From Alphaproteobacteria bacterium (GTDB lineage Bacteria; Pseudomonadota; Alphaproteobacteria; Rs-D84), in assembly GCA_017616785.1 (NCBI GenBank), contig JAFZXK010000023.1, positions 1-40,112 of the forward strand: a DNA stretch of 40,112 bases. Direction: 5' to 3'. The notes below the pieces were generated by a model that worked only from the letters and a program-made list of their open reading frames with translations, ran no database searches and was not told the origin of the DNA. Shown piece after piece: positions 15,262-23,823 of the stretch. How positions within the stretch are numbered: the first letter of the stretch is position 1; each line of letters begins with the position of its first letter. Position numbers and translations under genes: made by a program.

Positions 15262-16626
15262 TCAAAAATTCCAATTTGAAAAATCGTTGGCGTTGATTTG
15301 AAAACATCCTTTGGCATCGCAAAATTCGGTCTGTGGTGAATATTGGCAGGAATTCGAACCAATTGGTGCTATTGTAGAGGTGGTTTTGCCCGGGGGGCAT
15401 GGTTTAAGTTCGCACGGGTTTCCGTTTACTACACCGTTTGGATCAGTTGTCCATGTTGGACCAGCGTCGCCGCCATCACAATAGTTTGGGTGACCATCGG
15501 CGGGTTTACGCCAATACCCAAGACCTTTTTGTGTAGCATCTTTGCATTCGGTGACGATGTGTATTTGTGAACCTTCAACGTAATACGGACCTTCTTGGCA
15601 TTTGGTACAAAAGAAGCTTGATAAAGATGTATTTGTGTCGAAAATTATGTGTTCGCCAATTGTATGAACGATGCTTATTGCGGGTGTCGTTGAAGTGTTG
15701 TTAAACAAAGTGGGGCGTGTTCCGTTACCATAACAGTGTGCATTCTGATCATCAAGTTCGTTGGTAAAATTGCATTCGCATTCGCTGACGTCCCAATAAC
15801 TGAACCCTAGGTGGTTGTTTTCATCATCTTTATCAATCCAGTGGGCATATTCATCATTGATATTTTCTGCGCTACAATATGTTTGTTCAAGTGACGCACT
15901 AATATCGTTTAGGTATGTACACTGATATACCGGTAAAGTACCGTTCCCTTGACCGACGTTGACAAGGCCACACCCCTGATCAGTTGGGCAATTCGTGGAC
16001 GAATACGAACTGCAATCAATTGGAGGAAAATTTGTTGTAGTATTAAAACTCTTGCATGTTTTTGTATTTGGCACACAAACAATTTCAAAAGATGCCTCTT
16101 GCCATTCTGAATAGCTTGAATTGGGGCTATATATTGGTTTTGTTTCAAGATGGTAATCGTCCGGAATGGACCATTGCATCATAGGGGAATTATCGGTGGC
16201 GAACCAACCGTATGCGGTCTTTTGAATGTTGTGTGGATTTAAGGTAGCGTCATATGTCCATTGAACGTTGTACTTCTGTGGACCGGAATTATTTGGAATG
16301 CATTTATTGTTTTCCCAATTTTCACATGTAACGACCGCGGTATTATTTGGGGTTGAACCACATTGAATATGTGCCTCGCATTGACCCAAACCCACAGATT
16401 GTTCCCCAGAATAACCAAACGGTTCAGGACAACAATATGCGACACCGTTACCAGGACAATAATGACCAGATGGACAAACGTTGTTGCAATTTCCGTTTTT
16501 CCAATAATATCCACTGTCACAAGCATTGCTGTGTCCTGATTGGCCTTGGTTCGTGCAATCAGAAAAAGCCGCGTTGCATACAGTGCAGTACGATATTATA
16601 TTTAATAGTAAAAATTTGTACAACAT
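15262..16626 (-). CDS. Cysteine-rich exported protein
   Basis: A 454-residue secreted or surface protein that I do not recognise at family level. A signal peptide covers about 1-20. The mature protein has many cysteines, often in short-spaced groups such as C-P-S-G-H-Y-C-P-G and F-C-T-K-C-Q-E-G-P-Y-Y, which resemble growth-factor-receptor or GCC2/GCC3-like modules, alternating with Asn/Thr/Ser-rich stretches. Such proteins are stabilised by disulfides outside the cytoplasm. I chose ATG 16626; a GTG at 16632 is an alternative. It follows the larger cysteine-rich gene by 58 bases on the same strand, and the two may share a transcript and a process. Confidence 0.65.
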   Translation of the reverse strand: MLYKFLLLNIISYCTVCNAAFSDCTNQGQSGHSNACDSGYYWKNGNCNNVCPSGHYCPGNGVAYCCPEPFGYSGEQSVGLGQCEAHIQCGSTPNNTAVVTCENWENNKCIPNNSGPQKYNVQWTYDATLNPHNIQKTAYGWFATDNSPMMQWSIPDDYHLETKPIYSPNSSYSEWQEASFEIVCVPNTKTCKSFNTTTNFPPIDCSSYSSTNCPTDQGCGLVNVGQGNGTLPVYQCTYLNDISASLEQTYCSAENINDEYAHWIDKDDENNHLGFSYWDVSECECNFTNELDDQNAHCYGNGTRPTLFNNTSTTPAISIVHTIGEHIIFDTNTSLSSFFCTKCQEGPYYVEGSQIHIVTECKDATQKGLGYWRKPADGHPNYCDGGDAGPTWTTDPNGVVNGNPCELKPCPPGKTTSTIAPIGSNSCQYSPQTEFCDAKGCFQINANDFSNWNF

Positions 16627-16684
16627 TCTCACACTATTACGGTATCAAAACAAACCAGTTGTTGCAAGCAAAAACGCGCATACA

Positions 16685-19543
16685 TTATGGTGCAGTTTCA
16701 TATTTGATAAACCAATTACTTACATCATCAGTTGTTAATGTTGGTGATGTATGTTGATTATCATTCGGACCATAATATACCATCGTTGGAATGTATTTGA
16801 TATATCCTGTGACCGGGGTCGGGGTGTTGTTGTATGTCATTTGATTATATTTGTTTTCAGATGTTACATGTATAAACGTTCCGTTGCAAATAACCTGTTT
16901 CCCGTTCGGAAAGCCTGTGACCGATTGTGACGAAGTTGTGGTATCTATTGTGCCAATGCAAATTATGCGTTCGGAATTGTTCGCCTTTTTGGCTAATTTT
17001 GTGCCGCTTGTTCCCGTCGGTAGACAAATCTGCTGTCCATCTATGATTTGTGTATTTCCTGTTTCACAACAGGCATTATTTGAATCGGCGTTTGAACCGA
17101 TGAACGTGTGGTGCCAATATGAACTGTTACTGAAACAGCAATTGGTTAGGCCATCCGAAATTTGCATTTGTTGATGTGGTGGCATTGGGCAATACATACC
17201 TTCGGATGTGGTTTTGCCGATGGTTTCTTCTTCGGGTAGGCACACCATATGTCCTGTATCGTTCATAAATGTATTTTCGGATGTGCAACGCGTGTTCACG
17301 CAGCTGCGCCCGTGGCTTTGGTATGCCCCACTGGTCAGCGGTGTGGCGGTGCCGGTGTTTATCGCAAACCAAGATAGCAATGTTTCCGTACCGTTTTGCG
17401 GCATAAGTATGCGGTTGTGTCCCGTGTCATCGTCTACGCCAAGGGTAACGGCGGGATATGCCTCGCAATTGCCCCAGATGCGTTCGGCGATTCGGCATGT
17501 TGCGCATTCGGCATTTGGGGATGCGCATTTGTTGTTATTATTGCAGATATCTTCGATTGGGGAAATGTTCGCACTGCCATAAAGTTCATCATAAAACGCG
17601 TATTTGCGGTCGCCGGTTGCCGATTTGCCAAGTATATCCATTATCGACATAATTGCATCATCGCCCGCCGATGCGACACAGTTCAAAACTTCGCCCCAGC
17701 ATGCCGTGCGGTCAAGTATAGCGTGACGATTTGCGGAAAAGTTTATGTCATCGCACAGGTCAAAGTTCCCGGAAATTGATTTGCACGCCTGGATAATGCA
17801 GTTACGGCCGACCTGGGTGCAACTTGATATGATTGAATCATATGTCATGTTGGTTGAAATTTCGTGAACGCCCGTTCCCCAGGACTCATCGCCCGTCGCC
17901 CCCAGCAGGTTTGTGCAAGACGCGCGAACCTCTGTACACATGGTATTGGCCGTTTTGTCCGCCATAATTCCAAATACAGACAGCGCCCGCGCATCAAAGT
18001 TTTCAATCGAATCGGCCGCGGTATCCATACATTCGGCGGTTAGTTTCGTGCATGCCTGGCGTATTTCTTCAAGTTTTGCCGTTTGGGCAAGTTTTATTTG
18101 CGCCAGTGCATCTTCGATAAATGCATCCCAAACGGTGTCGGCGATATCTTCGCAATGTTCCGTTGCGGTCCCAAGGTATTTTTTGCGGTCGTTCAAAAAG
18201 GTTATGAATTTTCCCGAACTGTTCGCCGAAGTCCATGTCTGATTCACGCCGGGACGCGTAATCATCGTGTCCAAATCCGCCAAGTTCGCACTAAGGAACG
18301 CGGCGCCGGTGGTTGGGTCGATATAGCGGCCGGTCATATCAAGGCACTTTTCCATTTGTGATCCGCAAACCGTTGTGTCCGTCAGCATTTCCAACATTTT
18401 ACGCTTGCACGTCAAAAGGTCATCGGAATTTCGTGTTTGGTACGCGTCAAGTCGCGACATATCAAGCAATGCGCCACTTTCAAATACCTTGGCGCGCGCC
18501 TGGTCCACTTGGGATTGGTATGCCTTTTTGACGGTGTTGCAATCCTGTTCAATTTGCATTTGGTAACCACTTTGCGCAAGTGATATTTCTTCGTCGGTGC
18601 AAACCTCGGTCGCGATTTCGTGGCAAATCGGTATTGCCGCGTTATAAAGCGCGACGCCGGACTTGGTCGTTGTATCAATGCCCATGAACGAATCGACCGT
18701 GTCAAATGCCGCATCAATGTTCAATGTCAACGATATTGCACCAAGACCGCCGCCGCCGGAATTTGTGTCGCCACCGAACTTTGCATTTAATTGTTTTGCA
18801 ATGTCGTCAAGTGCGCGTTTCGACTTGCTTGTATCGCGGGTGGAATAAAATGCGTCTTCGCCTTCGGTTGCGGTGTTTATGGCGGCCACATCTTCGGCAT
18901 CCATGTTCACAAGAAGTAACCGTTGGTTAAAGTCCAACATTTTATCTTCGACTTTTTCCATTTGCTGTTTAACATCATTAAATTCATTTGAACGCGATGA
19001 GCACGCACAACGGCGCAGGTTTGCATCCTTGGTCGCACAGAATTCATCCATACATTCATAAAAAACAGTGCGACATTTGGTATAGTTCGTAACAATTGCG
19101 CCGGATTCATTTGTTGCCACGCGTGCGGTTGTTGCCTTGGTACGCGAACCGGTACGCGCCGTCGTTGTCGTGGTGCGCGGTGTTGCCGTCCGCGCCCCCA
19201 TGGTGGCACGACGTGATTGTGTTGTGGATGCGGTTGGGCGATTTTGAACGGTCGGACGGGATGTGGGTGTGGAACGCGCAGACACCGTACGTGGTGCGAC
19301 GGTTGTTGTTGTACCGCGCGATTCGGTTGCGACGGTTCGTGGTGCGACCGCGGTCCCGCGTGATGTTACATTTTGGGCGGGTGTTGATGGGGTTGGTGCG
19401 GCGCGTGTCATTGTTGTTGCCGTGGTTGTCGAAGACACACGACGATTGGCGGCGCGTGCGGTATCTTCGCCGTCCAATGCAGTTGCATGCCCAAAGGCAA
19501 GCACGCCAAGGCATACACAAAAAAGCAGTTTAATCCCTTTCAT
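16685..19543 (-). CDS. Large cysteine-rich exported protein with Thr/Arg-rich N-terminus
   Basis: A 952-residue protein of unknown function. A signal peptide covers about 1-22. Residues about 25-135 are low-complexity (Thr, Ala, Arg, Pro, Ser) and probably disordered. A helical segment follows, opening with Y-x-x-C-M-D-E-F-C and R-R-C-A-C-S, with widely spaced cysteines and coiled-coil-like stretches up to about 650. The C-terminal 300 residues are cysteine-dense with C-L-P and C-C pairs and Asn/Thr-rich linkers. I chose ATG 19543 because the signal peptide starts there; the open frame extends upstream through the tRNA gene, which is not real coding. AAAGGG directly precedes the ATG, closer than usual. 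Confidence 0.7.
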   Translation of the reverse strand: MKGIKLLFCVCLGVLAFGHATALDGEDTARAANRRVSSTTTATTMTRAAPTPSTPAQNVTSRGTAVAPRTVATESRGTTTTVAPRTVSARSTPTSRPTVQNRPTASTTQSRRATMGARTATPRTTTTTARTGSRTKATTARVATNESGAIVTNYTKCRTVFYECMDEFCATKDANLRRCACSSRSNEFNDVKQQMEKVEDKMLDFNQRLLLVNMDAEDVAAINTATEGEDAFYSTRDTSKSKRALDDIAKQLNAKFGGDTNSGGGGLGAISLTLNIDAAFDTVDSFMGIDTTTKSGVALYNAAIPICHEIATEVCTDEEISLAQSGYQMQIEQDCNTVKKAYQSQVDQARAKVFESGALLDMSRLDAYQTRNSDDLLTCKRKMLEMLTDTTVCGSQMEKCLDMTGRYIDPTTGAAFLSANLADLDTMITRPGVNQTWTSANSSGKFITFLNDRKKYLGTATEHCEDIADTVWDAFIEDALAQIKLAQTAKLEEIRQACTKLTAECMDTAADSIENFDARALSVFGIMADKTANTMCTEVRASCTNLLGATGDESWGTGVHEISTNMTYDSIISSCTQVGRNCIIQACKSISGNFDLCDDINFSANRHAILDRTACWGEVLNCVASAGDDAIMSIMDILGKSATGDRKYAFYDELYGSANISPIEDICNNNNKCASPNAECATCRIAERIWGNCEAYPAVTLGVDDDTGHNRILMPQNGTETLLSWFAINTGTATPLTSGAYQSHGRSCVNTRCTSENTFMNDTGHMVCLPEEETIGKTTSEGMYCPMPPHQQMQISDGLTNCCFSNSSYWHHTFIGSNADSNNACCETGNTQIIDGQQICLPTGTSGTKLAKKANNSERIICIGTIDTTTSSQSVTGFPNGKQVICNGTFIHVTSENKYNQMTYNNTPTPVTGYIKYIPTMVYYGPNDNQHTSPTLTTDDVSNWFIKYETAP

Positions 19544-19612
19544 CCCTTTGGATAAGGTTAGCAAAATTATGATTTTTCGGGCAAGCAGAAAATGTGTAAT
19601 AAAAACATATTT

Positions 19613-19697
19613 TGGTGCGGATAGGGGGACTTGAACCCCCACGGATTTCTCCACAGCATCCTTAGTGCTGAGCGTCTACCAATTCCGCCATATCCGC
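19613..19697 (-). tRNA. tRNA-Leu, anticodon AAG
   Basis: An 85-base class II tRNA. The 7 bp acceptor stem (GCGGATA/TATCCGC) is followed by discriminator A and an encoded CCA. The D-arm reads GGCGGAATTGGTAGACGC in the leucine style; there is a long variable arm and a GGGGG/CCCCC T-stem with TTCAAGT. The anticodon stem is CAGCA/TGCTG with the 7-base loop CTAAGGA, so positions 34-36 are AAG, with G37 as expected for CUN-reading tRNA. A34 is uncommon for leucine in bacteria and would need deamination to inosine. The gene sits 70 bases upstream of the large cysteine-rich gene with no terminator between. Confidence 0.95.
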
Positions 19698-19722
19698 ACG
19701 GTCCGATACAAAAACCTGTGCT

Positions 19723-19767
19723 ATTTTACATAATAATGTTTTTTTTTCAATCTTTTTGTGATAAAAT
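19723..19767. promoter_or_regulatory. Divergent promoters: tRNA-Leu and omptin-like gene
   Basis: Leftward: TTGAAA (19750-19745), 16 bases, TAAAAT (19728-19723), starting about 20 bases before the tRNA. Rightward: an extended -10 TGA-TAAAAT (19759-19767) for the barrel gene, without a clear -35. The poly-T/A tract 19739-19747 lies between. Confidence 0.55.
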
Positions 19768-19794
19768 ATATTTGATAAAGGAATAGGAGTTTTT

Positions 19795-21342
19795 ATGAGT
19801 ATGATTATGCGCAGGGCGCTTTTTGGGTGTTCGTTGGGTGCGTTGGTGGTCGGGTGTGCCGGTGCGGCGGGAACTTATTACACTGGAAGTTATCGTTCGC
19901 CACAGCAAAACTATTCTATGGCATCATATGCCGCGCGTCAGCAACAGCCACAGCAAACAAGTTATGCCCAAGATACAACCTATACACGGACGCGGACGGT
20001 TTCGCCGAATACAAATGCGTATATCAGTGCGCCTTATCAAGATTACACCCGTGTTGTTGGTGCGGATGGAAAACAGGTTACTAATCAAACCAAAGTTACA
20101 GAAAATAAAAACAAGGCGGAAAAGGGTTTCTTTTTCAACCTTGGGCTTGCGCATGAATTCGCAAATTGGAATTTTGAGATGAAAAGCGCCGGCAGTAAAT
20201 TGCACTATGACAACATTCGTTGGAATGTCATAGAGGGTGATATGCTCTATCGTTTTGGTGGTGATACAACACCGTTACAGATAGAGGCGGGCGCAAAGTA
20301 CGGTATGCAATTTGGCGATTCTAATATGATTGATGACGATATTACCAATGGTGGATACCTTGTTACCGAATGGTGGAAAGATACGGATGGTAATGGAACC
20401 GCGGACGAATATATTGGGCAACAGGTTGGACATTCACTTTCCATTGGGTCCAGCAACAAGGGTAACCTGCTTGAATTATATGGCGGGTTTGGTTTGACCG
20501 ATACTTTCCGTATTGGTGTTGCGCGTGTTACGCCATCAATTGGATACCGGTATTTGAAATATAAATTGGAAACCAAGGATGATTACGGTTTAACAATTGA
20601 TACCGGTTATTGTTCTAATGTGCACGGTGGGGACGAAGTGCAATGCGACCCGATTGTGATTCTTAAATACGGTAATACGCAACAGGTTTTATGGAACGAA
20701 GCCGTTGATGAATACGGTTTTTGGACGATTGCAAGTGGTGCAACGGGTGTAAGTACCGCCGGAACATATATGTTTCATTTGCCAAGTATAAGTCATTCGT
20801 ATGAAACAACATGGATGGGACCGTATTTGGCGTTGGATTTAGATTACGATGTGAACATATATAATAAGTTTAATGCGCGTTTTGAATTGGGTTTACCGAT
20901 GTATACTTCGACCGGCGACCAACCGTATCGTATCGATTGGGAACATCCGAAAAGTGTCGAAGACAAGGGAAACTTTGGTGACGCGTGGCATATTGGATTG
21001 GGTGCAAATTATATGACGGCGTTGACGGAAAGTGTGTTTTTATCTATGGGATTTACGTTTGATTACTATACCCTTTCGGGGGGCGAAGCAAAAACATATC
21101 TAAACCGTGGATATTATGAAGATATTTATAACGAATTGTTCACTTACTATTCGGGGATAACCGCAACCCAAGGTATGACGACGGCGGAAATACAGCAATA
21201 TATGCTTGAAAACGATGCCACCGTTCAAAACATTGCGCAAATCGAACAAGAATGTCCGGGTTGGGTTTGCAAGGTTGACAATGAAATCGAATCGATATAT
21301 AAATCTATGGGAATCCATGTTGGAATTCAGGCAAAGTTCTAA
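19795..21342 (+). CDS. Outer-membrane beta-barrel protein, omptin-like
   Basis: A 515-residue outer-membrane protein. The signal sequence (about 1-25) contains a possible lipobox, L-V-V-G-C21. Residues 26-110 are Gln/Tyr/Thr-rich and probably flexible. From about 111 the barrel aligns by eye with omptin proteases: a W-N-F... segment, N-M-I-D-D-D at 177-182 where OmpT has N-M-V-D-Q-D with its catalytic aspartates, G-P-Y-L-A-L-D-L-D-Y-D near 342-352, and C-terminal phenylalanine. The second catalytic pair (Asp-x-His in OmpT) is unclear: either D381-W-E-H384 or lost. Proteolytic activity is therefore uncertain. AGGAG precedes the ATG. It starts a three-gene run of exported proteins. Confidence 0.6.
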   Translation: MSMIMRRALFGCSLGALVVGCAGAAGTYYTGSYRSPQQNYSMASYAARQQQPQQTSYAQDTTYTRTRTVSPNTNAYISAPYQDYTRVVGADGKQVTNQTKVTENKNKAEKGFFFNLGLAHEFANWNFEMKSAGSKLHYDNIRWNVIEGDMLYRFGGDTTPLQIEAGAKYGMQFGDSNMIDDDITNGGYLVTEWWKDTDGNGTADEYIGQQVGHSLSIGSSNKGNLLELYGGFGLTDTFRIGVARVTPSIGYRYLKYKLETKDDYGLTIDTGYCSNVHGGDEVQCDPIVILKYGNTQQVLWNEAVDEYGFWTIASGATGVSTAGTYMFHLPSISHSYETTWMGPYLALDLDYDVNIYNKFNARFELGLPMYTSTGDQPYRIDWEHPKSVEDKGNFGDAWHIGLGANYMTALTESVFLSMGFTFDYYTLSGGEAKTYLNRGYYEDIYNELFTYYSGITATQGMTTAEIQQYMLENDATVQNIAQIEQECPGWVCKVDNEIESIYKSMGIHVGIQAKF

Positions 21343-21358
21343 AAAGGTTATATAGATT

Positions 21359-21976
21359 ATGTTTAATATGAAAAAGATTTTTGTGGTTGCGGTGTTGTGT
21401 GGCGTGCCGGCGTTGGGTATGGCGGCGGGACTTACCGGAACCGCGCATGTGAACATAACAAGTGATACCGCCGCAACGGCCAAGAAAATGGCGTTTGACG
21501 AGGCACGACGTCAAATAATTGTCGATGTTTTATCGCCTTATTCTGATTCGTCGGCGTTGCGCAGTGCGGTTGCGGATGAAAAAAATGCGGTGTTGACGAC
21601 CCTTGTTGAAAGTTCCGGTATTTCGGGTGAAAAGTTTTCGGATACGACATATTCGGCGAATATAAAAATGACGGTGAATAGGGTCGCGGCGAAAAATTGG
21701 TTACTTGGGCGTGATGTTCAAAACTGGCTAAGCACCGAAGAAGAAACCGGTAACAAGTTCACGATTGTCGCAACATTGAATGACAAGTTTGCCGATTGGG
21801 GACAAATTCGTCGCGTGGCGTCCGGTGCGGGGGTTGATTTGGAAACTGAATCCATCAATGGAAAACAAATCGTTTTTTATGCGTATGCGGGAAAGCGCGG
21901 TGCGTTGACGGCCGCGCTGCGTGAAAATGGTTGGCGGTACCAAGATAGGGATGGACTTTTGCATATCTTTAAGTAA
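21359..21976 (+). CDS. Exported protein of unknown function
   Basis: A 205-residue protein with a signal peptide (about 1-22, ending G-M-A-A-G). Residues about 25-110 begin with a strand-helix pattern (H-V-N-I-T-S-D-T-A... A-F-D-E-A-R-R-Q-I-I) in which an early strand is followed by a long amphipathic helix, as seen in several periplasmic assembly proteins; this is a loose resemblance only. The second half (about 125-205) looks like a small alpha/beta domain. It follows the omptin-like gene by 16 bases and precedes another outer-membrane protein, so a role in envelope assembly is a fair guess but unproven. The ATG at 21368 is an alternative start. Confidence 0.6.
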   Translation: MFNMKKIFVVAVLCGVPALGMAAGLTGTAHVNITSDTAATAKKMAFDEARRQIIVDVLSPYSDSSALRSAVADEKNAVLTTLVESSGISGEKFSDTTYSANIKMTVNRVAAKNWLLGRDVQNWLSTEEETGNKFTIVATLNDKFADWGQIRRVASGAGVDLETESINGKQIVFYAYAGKRGALTAALRENGWRYQDRDGLLHIFK

Positions 21977-22015
21977 TAATTTATTCCACAGGGAATAAAA
22001 TCAAAGGAATTTCAA

Positions 22016-22879
22016 ATGAAAAAAATTTCTGTTGCTTTGTGCGCGTTGTTGGCGCCGTGCGTGGCTGGTGCCGCGGATATTGATTTGGAAGGTAAAGAAC
22101 TGATATTGAACATTCGGCGAATCGGACTTGATTTGTCAAAGACATCGGTTCGGCATTCGGATGAATACTATAATTCGCCGATTTCCGCGTTAAGTGCCGA
22201 TAGCCAGGAATTCATCAAGGGTGTGTTCGATACCGCGTTGGAATACACGCACAATCGCTTTAATTGGGACAACAGTTTGTTTATGGAATACGGTCGGACG
22301 GAACTGAAACCGTATAATGAACCGAAAACCGTGAACGAAAGCGCAGATAAAATTTTACTGACCAGTAATTTGAACTATGCGTGTTGGGATTTTGATTCAT
22401 TCAAACTTGGGCCAATGGCGCGTGCCGCGTATGAAACCGAATTTGTGCCGGCGAACGATACGGACAATCGGTTAAAGGTCTTGCGGGGTATGGCGGGTTT
22501 TTCGGTTTTTGATTCGCCAATTATCAAAGAACTTTATATCGCGGGTGTGTACGAATATGACTTTACATATGGCCATGACCAGGTTAGTAAACTTGCGGCG
22601 GAACTGGGGTGGCGTTTGGAATACGATGTGCGCGAAGGTGTAAAGTTATCGACCAATGGGTATTATCGTGAATACCTTGATTATTCAAGATATGTCGGAA
22701 CGGATTTGGAACGCGATCTAAGTGTTATTGCGCGTATGGATACGAACCTTTGGGGCGATTTTACATTGGGACCATATGTGCAATATCGTCGTGCCAAGGC
22801 GCGCGATGCCGAAAGTTACGGCAGCAATTTTATCATCGGCCTGTCGTTTAATTATATAACCAAGTTTGGGTTGTATTAG
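22016..22879 (+). CDS. DUF3078-like outer-membrane protein
   Basis: A 287-residue exported protein with a signal peptide (about 1-20, ending V-A-G-A-A). The body is rich in beta strands with aromatic girdles. The W-D-N-S-L-F-M-E-Y-G, S-A-D-K-I-L-L-T-S and F-K-L-G-P segments match the general pattern of the DUF3078 family, which is predicted to form outer-membrane barrels. Function is unknown. AAAGGA precedes the ATG. It is the last gene of the 19795-22879 run, followed at once by a TTAGTG-type repeat and a terminator. Confidence 0.6.
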   Translation: MKKISVALCALLAPCVAGAADIDLEGKELILNIRRIGLDLSKTSVRHSDEYYNSPISALSADSQEFIKGVFDTALEYTHNRFNWDNSLFMEYGRTELKPYNEPKTVNESADKILLTSNLNYACWDFDSFKLGPMARAAYETEFVPANDTDNRLKVLRGMAGFSVFDSPIIKELYIAGVYEYDFTYGHDQVSKLAAELGWRLEYDVREGVKLSTNGYYREYLDYSRYVGTDLERDLSVIARMDTNLWGDFTLGPYVQYRRAKARDAESYGSNFIIGLSFNYITKFGLY

Positions 22880-22907
22880 TGGACAGTGTAAGTGGTTAGT
22901 GTAAGTG
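22878..22907 (+). repeat. TTAGTG-type dispersed repeat, copy 1
   Basis: Contains AGTGTAAGTGGTTAGTGTAAGTG immediately after a stop codon and before a terminator. Related copies are at 23823-23904 (both orientations) and 34329-34357. Confidence 0.7.
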
Positions 22908-22931
22908 AAACCGGCGTATTGCGCCGGTTTT
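22908..22931 (+). terminator. Terminator of the three-gene envelope run
   Basis: A perfect 9 bp stem (22908-22916 with 22922-22930), 5-base loop, then a short T run. The promoter for the next gene begins three bases later. Confidence 0.75.
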
Positions 22932-22933
22932 GG

Positions 22934-22962
22934 TTGACAAACAAATATGTTTGTTGTATCCT
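22934..22962 (+). promoter_or_regulatory. Strong promoter with operator-like palindrome (MYG1-like gene)
   Basis: TTGACA (22934-22939), 17 bases, TATCCT (22957-22962). The spacer holds ACAAAC-N6-GTTTGT (22937-22954), an inverted repeat well placed for a repressor. The leader is only about 12 bases, with AAGGA at 22969-22973. Confidence 0.65.
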
Positions 22963-22980
22963 TTCGTCAAGGATATGTTG

Positions 22981-23823
22981 ATGGCAAAGAATATAGAAAA
23001 ACTTCGCAATCTTGTTAAAAATGGGTGTGTCACGCACACCAATCGTTTTCATGCGGATGATATTTTGTCTGCGGCGTTGTTAAAAATTGTTGGAATTATA
23101 TCTGATGTTTCTGTGGTTAAACGCGTCGAACGGGTTCCGCAAGGTTTTAATGGATTGGCGTTTGATATTGGTGGTGGCGAATTTGACCATCACCAAAGAA
23201 ATGCGCGTGTTCGCCAAAATGGTAATAAATATGCCGCGTTTGGATTGTTATGGGATGCCGTTGGTGTGGAATATATCATGGAAAAATATCAAACAGATGA
23301 ACAAACCGCGATGCAAGCGGCCGAAAAATTTGATGCGGACTTTGTAATACCGATGGATTTGACCGACAATTTTGGTCAGAAAAAATATCCGAATACTTTG
23401 TCTTATCTTATTGCGTTTATGAATGACGATAAATCGAAATCGGCGGATGATTTGTTCAACGATATGGTGAATTATTACTGTAAACCTTTGGAAATTGCCA
23501 TATATAAATCTTATAAATTTACGAAAGATAAAGAACGTGCAAGGCAATTGGCATCAGATGTATCGGATTTCATAATTGTTCCATTGGATTTTGATATAGA
23601 CCGTTCGGCATTTGAAGGAACATCGGTTAAATATATTCTAAAACCATCGCACCGTGGAACATATAATATTACAACCGTGGAACCGTATAAAATACCGGAT
23701 GAATATATCAATATGCCGGGTTGTGTTCAGGTGTATAGCATTGGGGTGGCGTTTGATACAAAAGAACATGCAGAACAAGCCGCCGAAAATTTACGCAAAG
23801 ATATTTCGGTAAAATCGATGTAA
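22981..23823 (+). CDS. MYG1/UPF0160 family protein (DHH-like phosphoesterase)
   Basis: A 280-residue member of the MYG1 family. The N-terminal metal-site motif T-H-T-N-R-F-H-A-D-D (18-27) and F-D-I-G-G-G-E-F-D-H-H (61-71) are the diagnostic DHH-like elements; D-L-T-D-N near 130 is a further match. Eukaryotic MYG1 has been described as a 3'-5' RNA exonuclease; bacterial members are little studied, so RNA or small-nucleotide hydrolysis is an inference. I chose ATG 22981, spaced 7 bases from AAGGA; ATG 22975 is too close. It is a single-gene unit between a terminator and a long inverted repeat, with its own palindrome-containing promoter. Confidence 0.8.
   Translation: MAKNIEKLRNLVKNGCVTHTNRFHADDILSAALLKIVGIISDVSVVKRVERVPQGFNGLAFDIGGGEFDHHQRNARVRQNGNKYAAFGLLWDAVGVEYIMEKYQTDEQTAMQAAEKFDADFVIPMDLTDNFGQKKYPNTLSYLIAFMNDDKSKSADDLFNDMVNYYCKPLEIAIYKSYKFTKDKERARQLASDVSDFIIVPLDFDIDRSAFEGTSVKYILKPSHRGTYNITTVEPYKIPDEYINMPGCVQVYSIGVAFDTKEHAEQAAENLRKDISVKSM

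Noticed and set aside
18720..19540. Plus-strand frames of 60-145 codons opposite the Thr/Arg-rich region
   Set aside because: Low-complexity coding on the minus strand opens the other frames; their products are Arg/Val-rich noise.
19544..19654. Upstream extension of the large cysteine-rich ORF
   Set aside because: It runs through the 3' half of the tRNA-Leu gene and lies before a clear signal peptide start.
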